From Rubrivivax albus (GTDB taxonomy: Bacteria > Pseudomonadota > Gammaproteobacteria > Burkholderiales > Burkholderiaceae_C): a stretch of DNA of 64,000 bases. Where the stretch lies: NCBI RefSeq assembly GCF_004016515.1, contig NZ_SACT01000001.1:124001-188000 (forward strand), given 5' to 3'. The translations under genes were made by a program, and so were the position numbers. The notes below the pieces were generated by a model. It had not been told where the DNA came from, did not search any database, and saw only the letters and a list, made by a program, of their open reading frames with translations. Positions 25,155 through 34,423 of this stretch are shown one piece after another. The stretch's first letter is position 1, and each line of letters starts with the position of its first letter.

Positions 25155-25301
25155 GGCGGATCACCGGGATCCAGCGGGGCTATGTCACGCCGCGCTGGCA
25201 TTCTGGGGGGTGGGGCGGGGCGCGCCACATGCATACCCTGTGCCATGATTCGAGACCTGCCCGGACAGGCCACGAACGGCCATTCTCGGAGACCTGCCCC
25301 C

Positions 25302-25949
25302 ATGCGATTCCCCTCGAAGTTGTCCCTGTCCCCATCTTCCCGGCTGTGCCGCCTGCTGGCCGGCGTGGCCACCATCGGCATCCTGGCCGGGTGTGCCGGC
25401 ACGGCCCCGGCGTTCCCGCCGGCTCCGGCGTCGGCCGCCAGCAGCGACTACAGCTATGTGGTCGGTGCAGGCGACAACCTCAACATCGTCGTCTGGCGCA
25501 ACCCAGAACTGTCGATGGCGGTGCCGGTGCGGCCCGACGGCAAGATTTCGGCCCCGCTCGTCGACGAAATGGTGGTCCAGGGCAAGACCTCGGTGCAGAT
25601 CGCTCGCGAGGTCGAGGCTGTGCTCGGCAAATACGTGCGCGACCCCATCGTCACCGTGATGGTCACCGGCTTCGTCGGCCCGTACAGCGAGCAGATCCGC
25701 GTGGTGGGCGAGGCGGCACGCCCGCAGTTCCTGCCCTACAAGCAGCAGATGACACTGCTGGACGTGATGATCGCCGTCGGCGGCCTCACCGATTTCGCCG
25801 ACGGCAACGGCGCCAGCATCCTGCGCACGGCCGACAACGGCAAGCAGTACTCCGTGCGCCTGAAGGACCTGATCAAGCGTGGAGACGTGTCTGCCAACGT
25901 CGAGATGCGCCCCGGCGACATCCTCATCATCCCGCAGAGCTTCTTCTGA
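25302..25949 (+). CDS. XrtA/PEP-CTERM-associated polysaccharide export lipoprotein (Wza-like)
   Basis: From ATG 25302 the protein has 215 residues with a lipoprotein signal ending I-L-A-G-C-A-G. The body contains the polysaccharide export domain (Y-V-V-G-A-G-D-N-L-N-I-V-V-W, V-R-P-D-G-K-I-S-A-P-L) and a SLBB-type segment (V-G-E-A-A-R-P). It is shorter than Wza, as is normal for XrtA loci, and should form the periplasmic/outer-membrane gate for the glycan. An upstream ATG at 25245 in frame would spoil the signal. First gene of the main polysaccharide operon. Confidence 0.93.
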   Translation: MRFPSKLSLSPSSRLCRLLAGVATIGILAGCAGTAPAFPPAPASAASSDYSYVVGAGDNLNIVVWRNPELSMAVPVRPDGKISAPLVDEMVVQGKTSVQIAREVEAVLGKYVRDPIVTVMVTGFVGPYSEQIRVVGEAARPQFLPYKQQMTLLDVMIAVGGLTDFADGNGASILRTADNGKQYSVRLKDLIKRGDVSANVEMRPGDILIIPQSFF

Positions 25950-25984
25950 CCGCACTGCTGCAGCGCGAGTAACGGAGTTCGTCC

Positions 25985-27565
25985 ATGCAAGAGATCCTGG
26001 CCCAGGTCACCGGCATCGCCCGCGGCATGTGGCGCTTCCGCTGGGCGGGTGTGCTGGTCGCATGGCTGGTGGCCGCGGTGGCCACGGTGGTGGTGTTCCG
26101 CATCCCCAACCAGTACGAGGCGTCCGCTCGCATCTACGTCGACACGCAGTCCATCCTCAAGCCCCTGATGGCCGGTCTGGCGGTGCAGCCCAACATCGAG
26201 CAGCAGATCGGCATGCTCAGCCGTACCCTCATCAGCCGGCCGAACCTCGAAAAGCTGGTGCGCATGGCCGACCTGGACCTGGGCGCCCAGTCCAAGGCAC
26301 AGCAGGACCAGTTGTTCACCGATCTGGCCAAGGACATCCGCATCGCCAGCACCGCGCGCGACAATCTCTTTGCGCTGAGCTACAAGAACAACGACCAGGA
26401 CAAGGCCAAGCGCGTGATCCAGTCGCTGGTCTCGATCTTCGTCGAATCCAGTCTGGGCGCCTCACGCAAGGATTCCGATTCCGCCCGCGTGTTCCTGGAC
26501 GAGCAGATTCGCAACTTCGAGGCCAAGCTCGAGGAAGCCGAGGCGCGGCTGAAGGAGTTCCGGCTGCGCAACCTGGACATGCAGTCGCCTGATGGGCAGG
26601 ACGCTGCTGCGCGCATGGCCGGGCTCAGCCGGCAACTGGAAGATGCCCGGCTCCAGCTGCGTGAAGCCGAGCGTGCCCGCGATTCCGCCAAGACCCAGCT
26701 GGCGGCGGAGAAGTCGCAGTCGGGCAACATCGTCACCCAGAGCCTTCTGCAGGAATCGGCCATCCAGGTCTCGACGCCTGAGCTCGACGGACGCATCGAG
26801 GCGCAGAAGCGCAATCTCGACGCCCTGCTGCAGCGGTTCACCGACCAGCACCCGGATGTCGTCAACACCAAGCGGCTGATCGCTGACCTCGAGGCGCAGA
26901 AGGCCAAGGAGATGGCCGCGCAGCGCAAGAAGCTGCTGGCCACGGCGGGCACGTCCGGCCCGGCCGCGCAGGCGCAGAGCCTGGTGTCGCAGGAGCTCAA
27001 CCGCATGCTGGCAGCGTCGGAAGTTCAGGTGGCGGCCCTGCAGGCCCGGGTTTCCGAGTACAGCGCCCGCCTCGAGGCCGCGCGCGCTGCCGTGCGCACG
27101 GCACCACAGCTGGAAGCCGAGGCCGCGCAGCTCAACCGCGACTACGAGATCACCAAGAAGAACTACGACAACCTGGTCTCCCGCCGGCAGGCGGCCATGA
27201 TGTCCGGCGACCTGGAGTCCGCCGCTGGCGTAGCCGACTTCCGCCTGATCGACCCACCCCGGGTGTCACCCAAGCCCGTGTCGCCCAACCGCCTGATGTT
27301 GCTGCCGCTGGTGCTGGTGGCTGCCATTGCCGGGGGCCTGTTCACCGCCTTCGTCGCCAGCCAGCTGCGCCCGGCCTTCTACGACGTGACCGACCTGCGC
27401 CAGAAGACCGGCCTGCCGCTGCTGGGCGTGGTGTCTGTCGTGCTGGGTGATGCCGAGCGCCGCCGCGAGCGCATGGACCGCCTGCGTTTCTTCGGTGCCA
27501 CCGGCAGCCTGGTGCTGCTGTTCGGTGCCGGCCTGGCCGTGATGGCCGTGATGGCGGGCCGCTGA
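25985..27565 (+). CDS. XrtA system polysaccharide chain-length determinant (Wzz/GumC-type)
   Basis: This is an inner-membrane polysaccharide copolymerase of 526 residues. It has an N-terminal membrane helix (V-L-V-A-W-L-V-A-A-V-A-T-V), a long coiled-coil periplasmic region (~180-380, rich in Glu/Lys/Arg/Ala heptads), and C-terminal helices (L-M-L-L-P-L-V-L-V-A-A-I). It lacks its own kinase domain, which is supplied by the next gene 20 bases on. Together they control glycan length and export. Confidence 0.92.
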   Translation: MQEILAQVTGIARGMWRFRWAGVLVAWLVAAVATVVVFRIPNQYEASARIYVDTQSILKPLMAGLAVQPNIEQQIGMLSRTLISRPNLEKLVRMADLDLGAQSKAQQDQLFTDLAKDIRIASTARDNLFALSYKNNDQDKAKRVIQSLVSIFVESSLGASRKDSDSARVFLDEQIRNFEAKLEEAEARLKEFRLRNLDMQSPDGQDAAARMAGLSRQLEDARLQLREAERARDSAKTQLAAEKSQSGNIVTQSLLQESAIQVSTPELDGRIEAQKRNLDALLQRFTDQHPDVVNTKRLIADLEAQKAKEMAAQRKKLLATAGTSGPAAQAQSLVSQELNRMLAASEVQVAALQARVSEYSARLEAARAAVRTAPQLEAEAAQLNRDYEITKKNYDNLVSRRQAAMMSGDLESAAGVADFRLIDPPRVSPKPVSPNRLMLLPLVLVAAIAGGLFTAFVASQLRPAFYDVTDLRQKTGLPLLGVVSVVLGDAERRRERMDRLRFFGATGSLVLLFGAGLAVMAVMAGR

Positions 27566-27585
27566 GCGCGCGCCCGAGCGAAACC

Positions 27586-28551
27586 ATGAGCAGCTTGATC
27601 GAACAGGCCGCCCAGCGGCTGGAACAGCTCCGCCAGGCGGGGGTGGACGTGCCGGTGGTGGCGTCGCCGTCGGTCCCGGCAGCGACCCTGCCCGGGTTGC
27701 CGGCCGCGCCTGCGGTGGCGCAGCCCGAGCCGGAAGCCGAGCCGGCGCCGCAGTCGCGCCAGGTCGAAATCGACCTCGACGCACTGCAGGCCCAGGGCTT
27801 TGCCACGCCGCATGGCCCTCGCACACCCACGGCCGATCAGTTCCGCGTCATCAAGCGCCCGCTGATCGTCAACGCCATGGGCAAGGGCGCGGCGCCGCTG
27901 AAGCACGGCAACCTGATCATGGTGACCAGCGCGCTGCCGGGCGAGGGCAAGAGCTTCACGTCGGTGAACCTGGCCATGAGCATTGCCGCGGAGCTGGACA
28001 ACACCGTGATGCTGGTGGACGCCGACGTGGCCCGCCCGTCGGTGCTGCGCATGCTGAACCTGGAGCCTGGCCCGGGCCTGCTGGACGTGCTGGAAGCCAA
28101 GGCCACGGTGCCCGACTGCCTGCTGCGCACCAACATCGACAAGCTCACCCTGCTGCCCAGCGGCACCCCCCATCCGCGCGCTACCGAACTGCTGGCCAGT
28201 GATGCCATGCGCGACCTGCTCGACGACATGGCCACCCGTTACCCCGACCGGATCATCATCTTCGACTCGCCGCCGCTGTTGCTGACGACCGAGTCCCGCG
28301 TGCTGGCCACGCACATGGGCCAGATCGTAGTCGTGGTGCATGCCGGGCGCACGCTGCAGGCGGACGTGCAGCATGCCCTGGCGGCCATTGAGACTTGCCC
28401 AGTCAAGATGATGGTGCTGAACAAGGCGCGCGGCAGTGGTGGCGGCTACGGCAAGGGTTACGGCTACGGTTATGGCTACGGTTATGGCTACGGCCAAGGC
28501 GCCTCTGGCGATGCCGCTGCCGCACCGGCCGACGCCAAGGCAGGTGGTTAG
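27586..28551 (+). CDS. XrtA-associated tyrosine autokinase (BY-kinase)
   Basis: The 321-residue cytoplasmic kinase has Walker A S-A-L-P-G-E-G-K-S-F-T, Walker A' M-L-V-D-A-D-V-A-R-P-S and Walker B I-I-I-F-D-S-P-P-L-L. Its N-terminus is Pro/Ala-rich. The tail carries seven tyrosines, mostly alternating with glycine, which would be the autophosphorylated cluster. Phosphorylation cycles probably drive assembly with the chain-length protein just upstream. Confidence 0.93.
   Translation: MSSLIEQAAQRLEQLRQAGVDVPVVASPSVPAATLPGLPAAPAVAQPEPEAEPAPQSRQVEIDLDALQAQGFATPHGPRTPTADQFRVIKRPLIVNAMGKGAAPLKHGNLIMVTSALPGEGKSFTSVNLAMSIAAELDNTVMLVDADVARPSVLRMLNLEPGPGLLDVLEAKATVPDCLLRTNIDKLTLLPSGTPHPRATELLASDAMRDLLDDMATRYPDRIIIFDSPPLLLTTESRVLATHMGQIVVVVHAGRTLQADVQHALAAIETCPVKMMVLNKARGSGGGYGKGYGYGYGYGYGYGQGASGDAAAAPADAKAGG
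28444..28497 (+). repeat. Tandem Gly-Tyr codon repeat in the kinase tail
   Basis: A 12-base unit GGCTACGGTTAT occurs twice in tandem within a longer run of Gly-Tyr codons (TAC/TAT alternating with GGC/GGT). The tract encodes the tyrosine cluster and may change length by slippage. Confidence 0.75.
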
Positions 28552-28555
28552 CAGC

Positions 28556-30109
28556 GTGCCGATGCCAAGTTCGGCGCCAGGCCTGGTGCCGCGTGCGCTG
28601 GCAATGGCCTGTGTTGCCGTGCTGGCGGGCGCCGTGTCCGGTGCTGCCATCGCACAGCAGGCCGGTTCCCGGCCGAGGCTGGAGGTCACGCCAGCCCTGT
28701 CGGTGACCCAGACGCTGACCGACAGCTACCGCGCCAAAGGTGCCACGGCCGCCGACGGCCGCAGTTCGGAGGCCATCACGTCCATCAGCCCTGGCCTGCG
28801 CGTCACCAGCCGTGCCGGTCGCGTGCAAGGCGTGTTCGACTACGGCCTGGTGGGTGTGCTGCACGCTCGCGACAGTGCCGCCAATGAGATCCAGCACCGC
28901 CTGTCGGCCAGCGGCCGTGCCGAACTGGTGCCCAACCACCTGGACCTCAACGCCAGCGCCAGCATCAGCCGCCAGCCCACGTCGGCCTTTGGCGTGCAGT
29001 CGGTCGACGGCAGCTTGACCACCAACAACCAGTCGGACGTCCGGACGCTGTCGCTGCAGCCGGTGCTGCGCGGCGTGCTGGGCGGCGTGGTGGCCGTGCA
29101 GGCCAGCGGCAATGCCACCCGCACCGACGGCGGCACCCAGGTGGGTTCGCGCAGCACCGGCGCCTCGCTGACGCTGTCGCCGGCAGCGGCTGGTCGTGTG
29201 ATCAGCTGGTCGCTCACCGGTTCGCGCCAGATCAGTGATTTCGATGGTGGCCGCGAAACCACCACCGACCGCGCCATTGCCAGCCTCATCGTGCGCCCGG
29301 ACGCCGAACTGCAGGTCAGCGTGCGCGGCGGCGTCGAGCGCTCCGACCTGGCTTCGCTCGAGAGCCGCGAGTCCGAGAACTACGGCGCCGGCATACTCTG
29401 GACGCCCACGCCCCGCACCCGCGTCAGCATCGACGGCGACCGCCGCCAGTTCGGCGACGCCCACCAGGTCGCGCTGGAGCACCGCTTCCGGCGCAGTGTC
29501 TGGCGCTACAGCGACAGCCGGTCGGTCAACGACGGCAGCTCCAGCAACGGGAGCGGTTCGCAGACCACCGCCTACGCGCTGTTCTTCGAGCTGTTCGCCT
29601 CCCAGGAGCCCGACCCCGTGGCCCGCGACCTGCTGGTGCGCAGCTTCCTGGAGCGCAACGGCGTCAGCCCCGACACCCTGCTGGGCGGTGGCGGATTCGT
29701 CACCGGCGCTGTCACCATCCAGCGCCGACAGGAGCTGAGCTTTGCGCTCAGCGGGGTGCGCACCACGTTCACGGCCGCGGTGTTCCAGACCACCAGCGAA
29801 CGCGGCGACACCCTGTCCGGGGCCGACGACGACCTGGCCACCGGCCCGGTGCGCCAGCGCGGCCTGAGCGTCACGGTCACTCACCGGTTGACGCCTACCA
29901 CCGGCCTGAACTTCAATGTGAGCAGCCAGCGTTCGCGCTCCCTGGCCGCTGCCGGCAGCAACAACCTGGACAGCGTGGCCCTGGGCTGGAACTCTCGTCT
30001 GAGCCGCCAGTCCACCCTGTCACTCACCGTCCGCCACGCCGCGTACGACAGCGACACCGAGCCCTACACCGAAAACGCCGTCACGGCCGCGTTCAGCACG
30101 AGGTTCTGA
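28556..30109 (+). CDS. PEP-CTERM system-associated outer-membrane protein (TIGR03016-like beta-barrel)
   Basis: The start is uncertain: GTG 28556 has AGGTGG eight bases upstream, while ATG 28562 gives a protein two residues shorter. About 517 residues: signal peptide (ending G-A-A-I-A-Q-Q), then repeated amphipathic strands such as G-V-F-D-Y-G-L-V-G and a terminal S-T-R-F aromatic end. It resembles the large outer-membrane protein present in XrtA operons between the kinase and the ATPase. It may form or line the glycan exit pore. Confidence 0.85.
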   Translation: MPMPSSAPGLVPRALAMACVAVLAGAVSGAAIAQQAGSRPRLEVTPALSVTQTLTDSYRAKGATAADGRSSEAITSISPGLRVTSRAGRVQGVFDYGLVGVLHARDSAANEIQHRLSASGRAELVPNHLDLNASASISRQPTSAFGVQSVDGSLTTNNQSDVRTLSLQPVLRGVLGGVVAVQASGNATRTDGGTQVGSRSTGASLTLSPAAAGRVISWSLTGSRQISDFDGGRETTTDRAIASLIVRPDAELQVSVRGGVERSDLASLESRESENYGAGILWTPTPRTRVSIDGDRRQFGDAHQVALEHRFRRSVWRYSDSRSVNDGSSSNGSGSQTTAYALFFELFASQEPDPVARDLLVRSFLERNGVSPDTLLGGGGFVTGAVTIQRRQELSFALSGVRTTFTAAVFQTTSERGDTLSGADDDLATGPVRQRGLSVTVTHRLTPTTGLNFNVSSQRSRSLAAAGSNNLDSVALGWNSRLSRQSTLSLTVRHAAYDSDTEPYTENAVTAAFSTRF

Positions 30110-30112
30110 GCC

Positions 30113-31282
30113 ATGTACGAAACCCACTACGGGCTCACCAGCAAGCCCTTCCAGCTGATCCCGGACCCGAACTTCTACTTCGGCAGCAAGCAGCACAGCC
30201 GCGCCAAGGCCTACCTGGAGTACGGCGTCTCGCGCAACGAGGGCTTCGTCGTCATCACCGGCGAGATCGGTGCCGGCAAGACCACCATCCTGCGCACGCT
30301 CATCGAGGGACTGCACGGCAGCAACGTCGTCACCGGCCACCTGGTCACCACCCAGCTGGGCGCGGAAGACACGCTGCGCATGGTGGGTGCGGCCTTCGGC
30401 TTCAAGGTCAAGGACGTGCCCAAGAGCGAGTTGCTGATCACGCTCGAGGCCTTCCTGATCAGCCAGACCAGCCAGGGCAAGCGCTGCCTGCTGATCGTCG
30501 ACGAGGCGCAGAACCTCAGCATGCGCGCCATCGAGGAGCTGCGCATGCTCAGCAACTTCCAGTTCGGCAACCAGGCCCTGCTGCAGAGCTTCCTGATCGG
30601 CCAGCCGGAGTTCCGCGAGATCCTGCAGCGCCCGGAGATGGAGCAGTTTCGCCAGCGCGTGGCGGCCACCTGCCACATCGGCCCGCTGGACCAGGCCGAG
30701 ACCAAGGCCTACATCGAGCACCGACTCAAGTGCGCCGGCAGCACCGACAAGCCCAGCTGGGGCGACGGCGCGCACGAGGCCATCTACAAAGCCACGCGTG
30801 GCATCCCACGGCGCATCAACTCCGTCTGCGACCGCGTGCTGCTGCTGGGCTTCCTGAACGGCCGCACGCACCTGAGCGCCGACGACGTCAACGAGGTCGT
30901 CAAGGAACTCGAGGCCGAGAACGCCGTGCCGCCGCGCAAGGAAGGCGTGTCCGTGCCCGCGCCGCTGCCCAGCGACAGCGTGCCGGGCGAGCTCTACGCC
31001 GGCTCGGTGGGCGGCATGCCGCTGGACCTGGACCTGTCCAAGTTCAAGGTCGACCCGGCCACCGCCGACAGCATGAGCAAGCAGCTCAACCGCCTGTCGG
31101 CCGAACAGCGGCTGGACCAGATGCAGCGCCTGGAACGCAGCCTGCTGCGTCTGGAGCGCATCAACGTCCAGACGTTGTCCATGCTGCAGAAGCTGGTCAG
31201 CGCCGCAAAGCAGCAGGGCACGGCCGCACCGGCGCCGGCTGCCCAGCCCTCACCGTCGCCTTCCGACAAGGACGGCGCCTGA
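30113..31282 (+). CDS. XrtA/PEP-CTERM-associated ATPase (ExeA/GspA-like AAA)
   Basis: The 389 residues begin M-Y-E-T-H-Y-G-L-T-S-K-P-F and contain Walker A G-E-I-G-A-G-K-T-T (~54-62) and Walker B L-L-I-V-D-E-A-Q-N. A family-typical C-terminal helical region follows, with a Pro/Ala-rich end. It starts 3 bases after the outer-membrane gene. ExeA-type ATPases help assemble envelope complexes; here the partner is probably the export pore. Confidence 0.92.
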   Translation: MYETHYGLTSKPFQLIPDPNFYFGSKQHSRAKAYLEYGVSRNEGFVVITGEIGAGKTTILRTLIEGLHGSNVVTGHLVTTQLGAEDTLRMVGAAFGFKVKDVPKSELLITLEAFLISQTSQGKRCLLIVDEAQNLSMRAIEELRMLSNFQFGNQALLQSFLIGQPEFREILQRPEMEQFRQRVAATCHIGPLDQAETKAYIEHRLKCAGSTDKPSWGDGAHEAIYKATRGIPRRINSVCDRVLLLGFLNGRTHLSADDVNEVVKELEAENAVPPRKEGVSVPAPLPSDSVPGELYAGSVGGMPLDLDLSKFKVDPATADSMSKQLNRLSAEQRLDQMQRLERSLLRLERINVQTLSMLQKLVSAAKQQGTAAPAPAAQPSPSPSDKDGA

Positions 31283-31285
31283 CCC

Positions 31286-32191
31286 ATGCTCGCGCCCGCG
31301 ATCACCAACGCGCTGACCATCGACGTCGAGGACTGGTTCCAGGTCTCGGCCATGGCGCCGTACATCCGGCGCAGCGACTGGCCCACGCGCGACTGTCGCG
31401 TCGAGCGCAACGTCGACCGTCTGCTGCAGCTGCTGGACGCGCGGCAAGTGCAGGCCACCTTCTTCACGCTGGGCTGGGTGGCCGAGCGCTACCCGCAGGT
31501 GGTGCGGCGCATCGTCGCTGGTGGCCATGAACTGGCCAGCCACGGCTATGGCCACGAACGCGCCAGCGACCTGGACCGCACCGCGCTGCGCGAGGACCTG
31601 GTGCGCGCCAAGGGCCTGCTGGAAGACCTGGGGGGCGTGGCGGTGCGTGGTTACCGCGCACCGAGCTTCTCCATCGGCCACGGCAACCTCTGGGCCTTCG
31701 ACACGCTGCTGGAGACCGGCCACGCCTACAGCTCCAGCCTCTACCCCATCCGGCACGACCACTACGGCATGCCCGACGCGCCACGCTTCGCGCACCGGCG
31801 GCCCAATGGCCTGCTGGAGGTGCCGGTGACCACCGTGCGCCTGGGTCAGCGCAACCTGCCGTCCAGTGGCGGCGGCTGGTTCCGGCTGTTCCCGTATCCG
31901 GTGTCGCGCTGGATGATCCAGCGGGTGAACCGGCAGGACCGGCAGGCCGCCATCTTCTACATGCACCCCTGGGAGATCGACCCCGGCCAGCCCCGTGTGC
32001 CCGGCATCGACGCCAAGACGCGCTTCCGGCACTACGTGAACATCGGCCGCACCGAGCAGCGGCTGCAGCAGTTGCTGCGGGATTTCCGCTGGGGCCGCAT
32101 GGACCGCATCTTCCTGGATGGCGCCACGCCGCACGCCACCGCTGGCGCCGCCGGCCCGCGGCCGGCCGCCGTCTCGTCCGTCACCGCCTAG
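31286..32191 (+). CDS. XrtA system polysaccharide deacetylase
   Basis: A carbohydrate esterase family 4 protein of 301 residues. The metal/catalytic motifs are T-I-D-V-E-D-W-F near the N-terminus and S-H-G-Y-G-H-E, with R-A-P-S-F-S-I and the C-terminal Y-M-H-P-W-E. It should remove N-acetyl groups from the growing polysaccharide. The N-terminus lacks a signal peptide, so it would act inside the cell unless exported otherwise. It lies 3 bases after the ATPase gene. Confidence 0.93.
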   Translation: MLAPAITNALTIDVEDWFQVSAMAPYIRRSDWPTRDCRVERNVDRLLQLLDARQVQATFFTLGWVAERYPQVVRRIVAGGHELASHGYGHERASDLDRTALREDLVRAKGLLEDLGGVAVRGYRAPSFSIGHGNLWAFDTLLETGHAYSSSLYPIRHDHYGMPDAPRFAHRRPNGLLEVPVTTVRLGQRNLPSSGGGWFRLFPYPVSRWMIQRVNRQDRQAAIFYMHPWEIDPGQPRVPGIDAKTRFRHYVNIGRTEQRLQQLLRDFRWGRMDRIFLDGATPHATAGAAGPRPAAVSSVTA

Positions 32192-32201
32192 GGCCCGCCG
32201 C

Positions 32202-33239
32202 GTGGCCACCATCCACCGCCTGAACCCCGGCGATGCGGCCGCCGCTGCACGCTGGGACGCCTTCGTCTTCGCCTGCCCCGAGGCCACCTTCTTCCATCGC
32301 GCAGCGTGGCAGCAGGTGATGCACGAGGTCTTCGGGCACCCCACCTTCTATCTCTATGCCGAGCAGGACGGCGCCATCGTCGGCGTGCTGCCGCTGGCGC
32401 AGGTCAAGAGCCTGCTGTTCGGCCATGCCCTGGTCAGCCTGCCGTTCTGCGTTTACGCCGGCGTGGCGGCCAGCGACGAAGCCGCCGCGCAGGCGCTGGA
32501 GGCCGAGGCCCAGCGCATCGCCCAGCAACTGGGGGCCGAGCACCTGGAGCTGCGGCAGCTGACGCGCCAGCACGACGGCTGGCCGCGGCAGGACTTGTAC
32601 GTCACCTTCCGCAAGCCCATCCTGCCCGACGAGGAGGCCAACATGCTGGCCATCCCGCGCAAGCAGCGCGCCATGGTGCGCAAGGGCATCAAGAACGGCC
32701 TGGTGGCCACGTTCGACGACGGCGTGGACCGCTTCTTCGCGCTGTATGCCAGCAACGTGCACCGCCACGGCACGCCGGCCCTGCCCAAGCGGTACTTCGA
32801 GACGCTGCGCCGCCTGTTCGGGCCGGACTGCAGCGTGCTCACCGTCACCAGCGCCGAGGGGCAGTTGCTCAGCAGCGTGCTGAGCTTCCACTTCCGCGAC
32901 GAGATCCTGCCCTACTACGCCGGCGACGACGAAGCGGCTCGCGACCTGGCAGCCAACGACTTCAAGTACTGGGAACTGATGCGCCATGCCTGTGCCCAGG
33001 GCTTCAAGACCTTCGACTACGGCCGCAGCAAGGTCGGCACCGGGCCCTACGCCTTCAAGAAGAACTGGGGTTTCGAGCCGCAGCCGCTGCACTACGAATA
33101 TCGCCTGTACAAGCGCGAGGCCATCCCGCAGAACAACCCGGCCAACGCCAAGTACAAGCTGATGATCGAGACGTGGCGCAAGCTGCCGCTGCCGGTGGCC
33201 AACTGGCTGGGGCCCTTTGTCGTCAGGAGCCTCGGCTAG
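32202..33239 (+). CDS. XrtA/PEP-CTERM-associated FemAB-like protein
   Basis: The GTG at 32202 follows the deacetylase stop by ten bases and gives 345 residues. The N-terminal A-R-W-D-A-F-V-F and the GNAT-like fold segments (F-F-H-R-A-A-W, L-P-L-A-Q-V-K-S) and C-terminal F-D-Y-G-R-S-K-V-G-T-G match the FemAB-type proteins of XrtA loci. FemAB proteins transfer amino acids from aminoacyl-tRNA, but the acceptor here is unknown. A longer upstream frame would overlap the deacetylase and is less likely. Confidence 0.88.
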   Translation: MATIHRLNPGDAAAAARWDAFVFACPEATFFHRAAWQQVMHEVFGHPTFYLYAEQDGAIVGVLPLAQVKSLLFGHALVSLPFCVYAGVAASDEAAAQALEAEAQRIAQQLGAEHLELRQLTRQHDGWPRQDLYVTFRKPILPDEEANMLAIPRKQRAMVRKGIKNGLVATFDDGVDRFFALYASNVHRHGTPALPKRYFETLRRLFGPDCSVLTVTSAEGQLLSSVLSFHFRDEILPYYAGDDEAARDLAANDFKYWELMRHACAQGFKTFDYGRSKVGTGPYAFKKNWGFEPQPLHYEYRLYKREAIPQNNPANAKYKLMIETWRKLPLPVANWLGPFVVRSLG

Positions 33240-33241
33240 AC

Positions 33242-34423
33242 ATGGCGCGCATCCTGTACCTGGTGCACCGCCTGCCGTACCCGCCCAACAAGGGCGACAA
33301 GGTGCGCAGCTACCACCTGCTGCGCCACCTGGCCGAGCGTCATGACGTGCTTTTGGGTACCTTTGTGGACGACCCGGACGACGAGCCGCATGTGGCTACC
33401 GTGCGCCAGTGGTGCGCCGACGTCAAGGCCGTGCGCCTGCACCCGCGGCGCGCCAGGCTGGCCAGCCTGCAAGGCCTGCTGCGCGGTGAGCCGCTCACCT
33501 TGGCCTACTACCGCAACGCCGAACTGATGGCCTGGGCCCGTGCCCAGCAGGCCGATGCGGCGGTGGTGTTCTCGTCGTCGATGGCGCCTTATGCCGAGGG
33601 CTTCGGCGGCCCGGTGCTGGTGGACTTCGTGGACGTCGATTCCGCCAAGTGGGCGGACTATGCCGGCAACCACCGCTGGCCGTTGAGCTGGCTGTACCGT
33701 CGCGAAGGCCGCGAACTGCTGGCCTACGAGCGTGCGGTGGCCGTCAAGGCCACGCAGAGTTTCTTCGTCACCGACAAGGAAGTGGCGCTGTTCACGGGCC
33801 TGGCGCCTGAATGCGCCGGCCGCGTGCAGGCCGTGGGCAATGGCGTGGACACCACGTACTTTGCGCCCGACCCGGCGCGCCCCAACCCCTACGACCCCGG
33901 TGAGGTCCCCGTGGTCTTCACCGGCGCCATGGACTACTGGCCCAATGTGGACGCCGTGACCTGGTTCGCCGCCGAGATGCTGCCGGCGCTGCGCGCCCGC
34001 TGGCCCGGGCTGCGCCTGTCCATCGTCGGCCGCAGCCCCACGGCGGCTGTTCAGGCCCTGGCGGGCGACGCAGTGCGCGTCACCGGCACCGTGCCCGACG
34101 TGCGGCCCTGGCTTCAGCACGCCGCCGTGGTGGTGGCGCCGCTGCGCCTGGCGCGCGGTGTGCAGAACAAGGTGCTGGAGGCCATGGCGATGGCGCGGCC
34201 GGTGGTGGCGGCGGCAACCTGCGTGGAGGCCATCGAGGCCGTGCCCGGGCACGATCTGGCGGCCGCCAGCGATCCGGCCGACTACATCGCGCAGGTCGAT
34301 GCGTGGCTGTCGCGACCCGAAGAGCGCGAGCACATCGGGCGGCAGGCCCGCGCCTGTGTGGTGTCGCGCTACGGGTGGTCGCCTCGTCTCGCACCCGTCG
34401 ATCGCTGTCTCGAGCCCGCATGA
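33242..34423 (+). CDS. Family 4-like glycosyltransferase, XrtA-associated (TIGR03087-like)
   Basis: The 393-residue protein opens with M-A-R-I-L-Y-L-V-H-R-L-P-Y-P-P-N-K-G-D-K, a hallmark of a sugar transferase type seen in exosortase A loci. The donor-binding half has G-N-G-V-D-T-T-Y-F, V-F-T-G-A-M-D-Y-W-P-N and K-V-L-E-A-M-A-M-A-R-P-V. Its stop overlaps the xrtA start (ATGA). Sugar and linkage cannot be inferred. Confidence 0.9.
   Translation: MARILYLVHRLPYPPNKGDKVRSYHLLRHLAERHDVLLGTFVDDPDDEPHVATVRQWCADVKAVRLHPRRARLASLQGLLRGEPLTLAYYRNAELMAWARAQQADAAVVFSSSMAPYAEGFGGPVLVDFVDVDSAKWADYAGNHRWPLSWLYRREGRELLAYERAVAVKATQSFFVTDKEVALFTGLAPECAGRVQAVGNGVDTTYFAPDPARPNPYDPGEVPVVFTGAMDYWPNVDAVTWFAAEMLPALRARWPGLRLSIVGRSPTAAVQALAGDAVRVTGTVPDVRPWLQHAAVVVAPLRLARGVQNKVLEAMAMARPVVAAATCVEAIEAVPGHDLAAASDPADYIAQVDAWLSRPEEREHIGRQARACVVSRYGWSPRLAPVDRCLEPA

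Noticed and set aside
28444..28497. Repeat tract as a CRISPR or regulatory repeat
   Set aside because: The repeats have no spacers and are in frame, coding Gly-Tyr in the kinase tail.
34303..34419. Longer N-terminus for exosortase A
   Set aside because: The extra 39 residues overlap the glycosyltransferase gene, are Arg/Ala-rich and not conserved in the family; the ATGA overlap at 34420 is the natural start.
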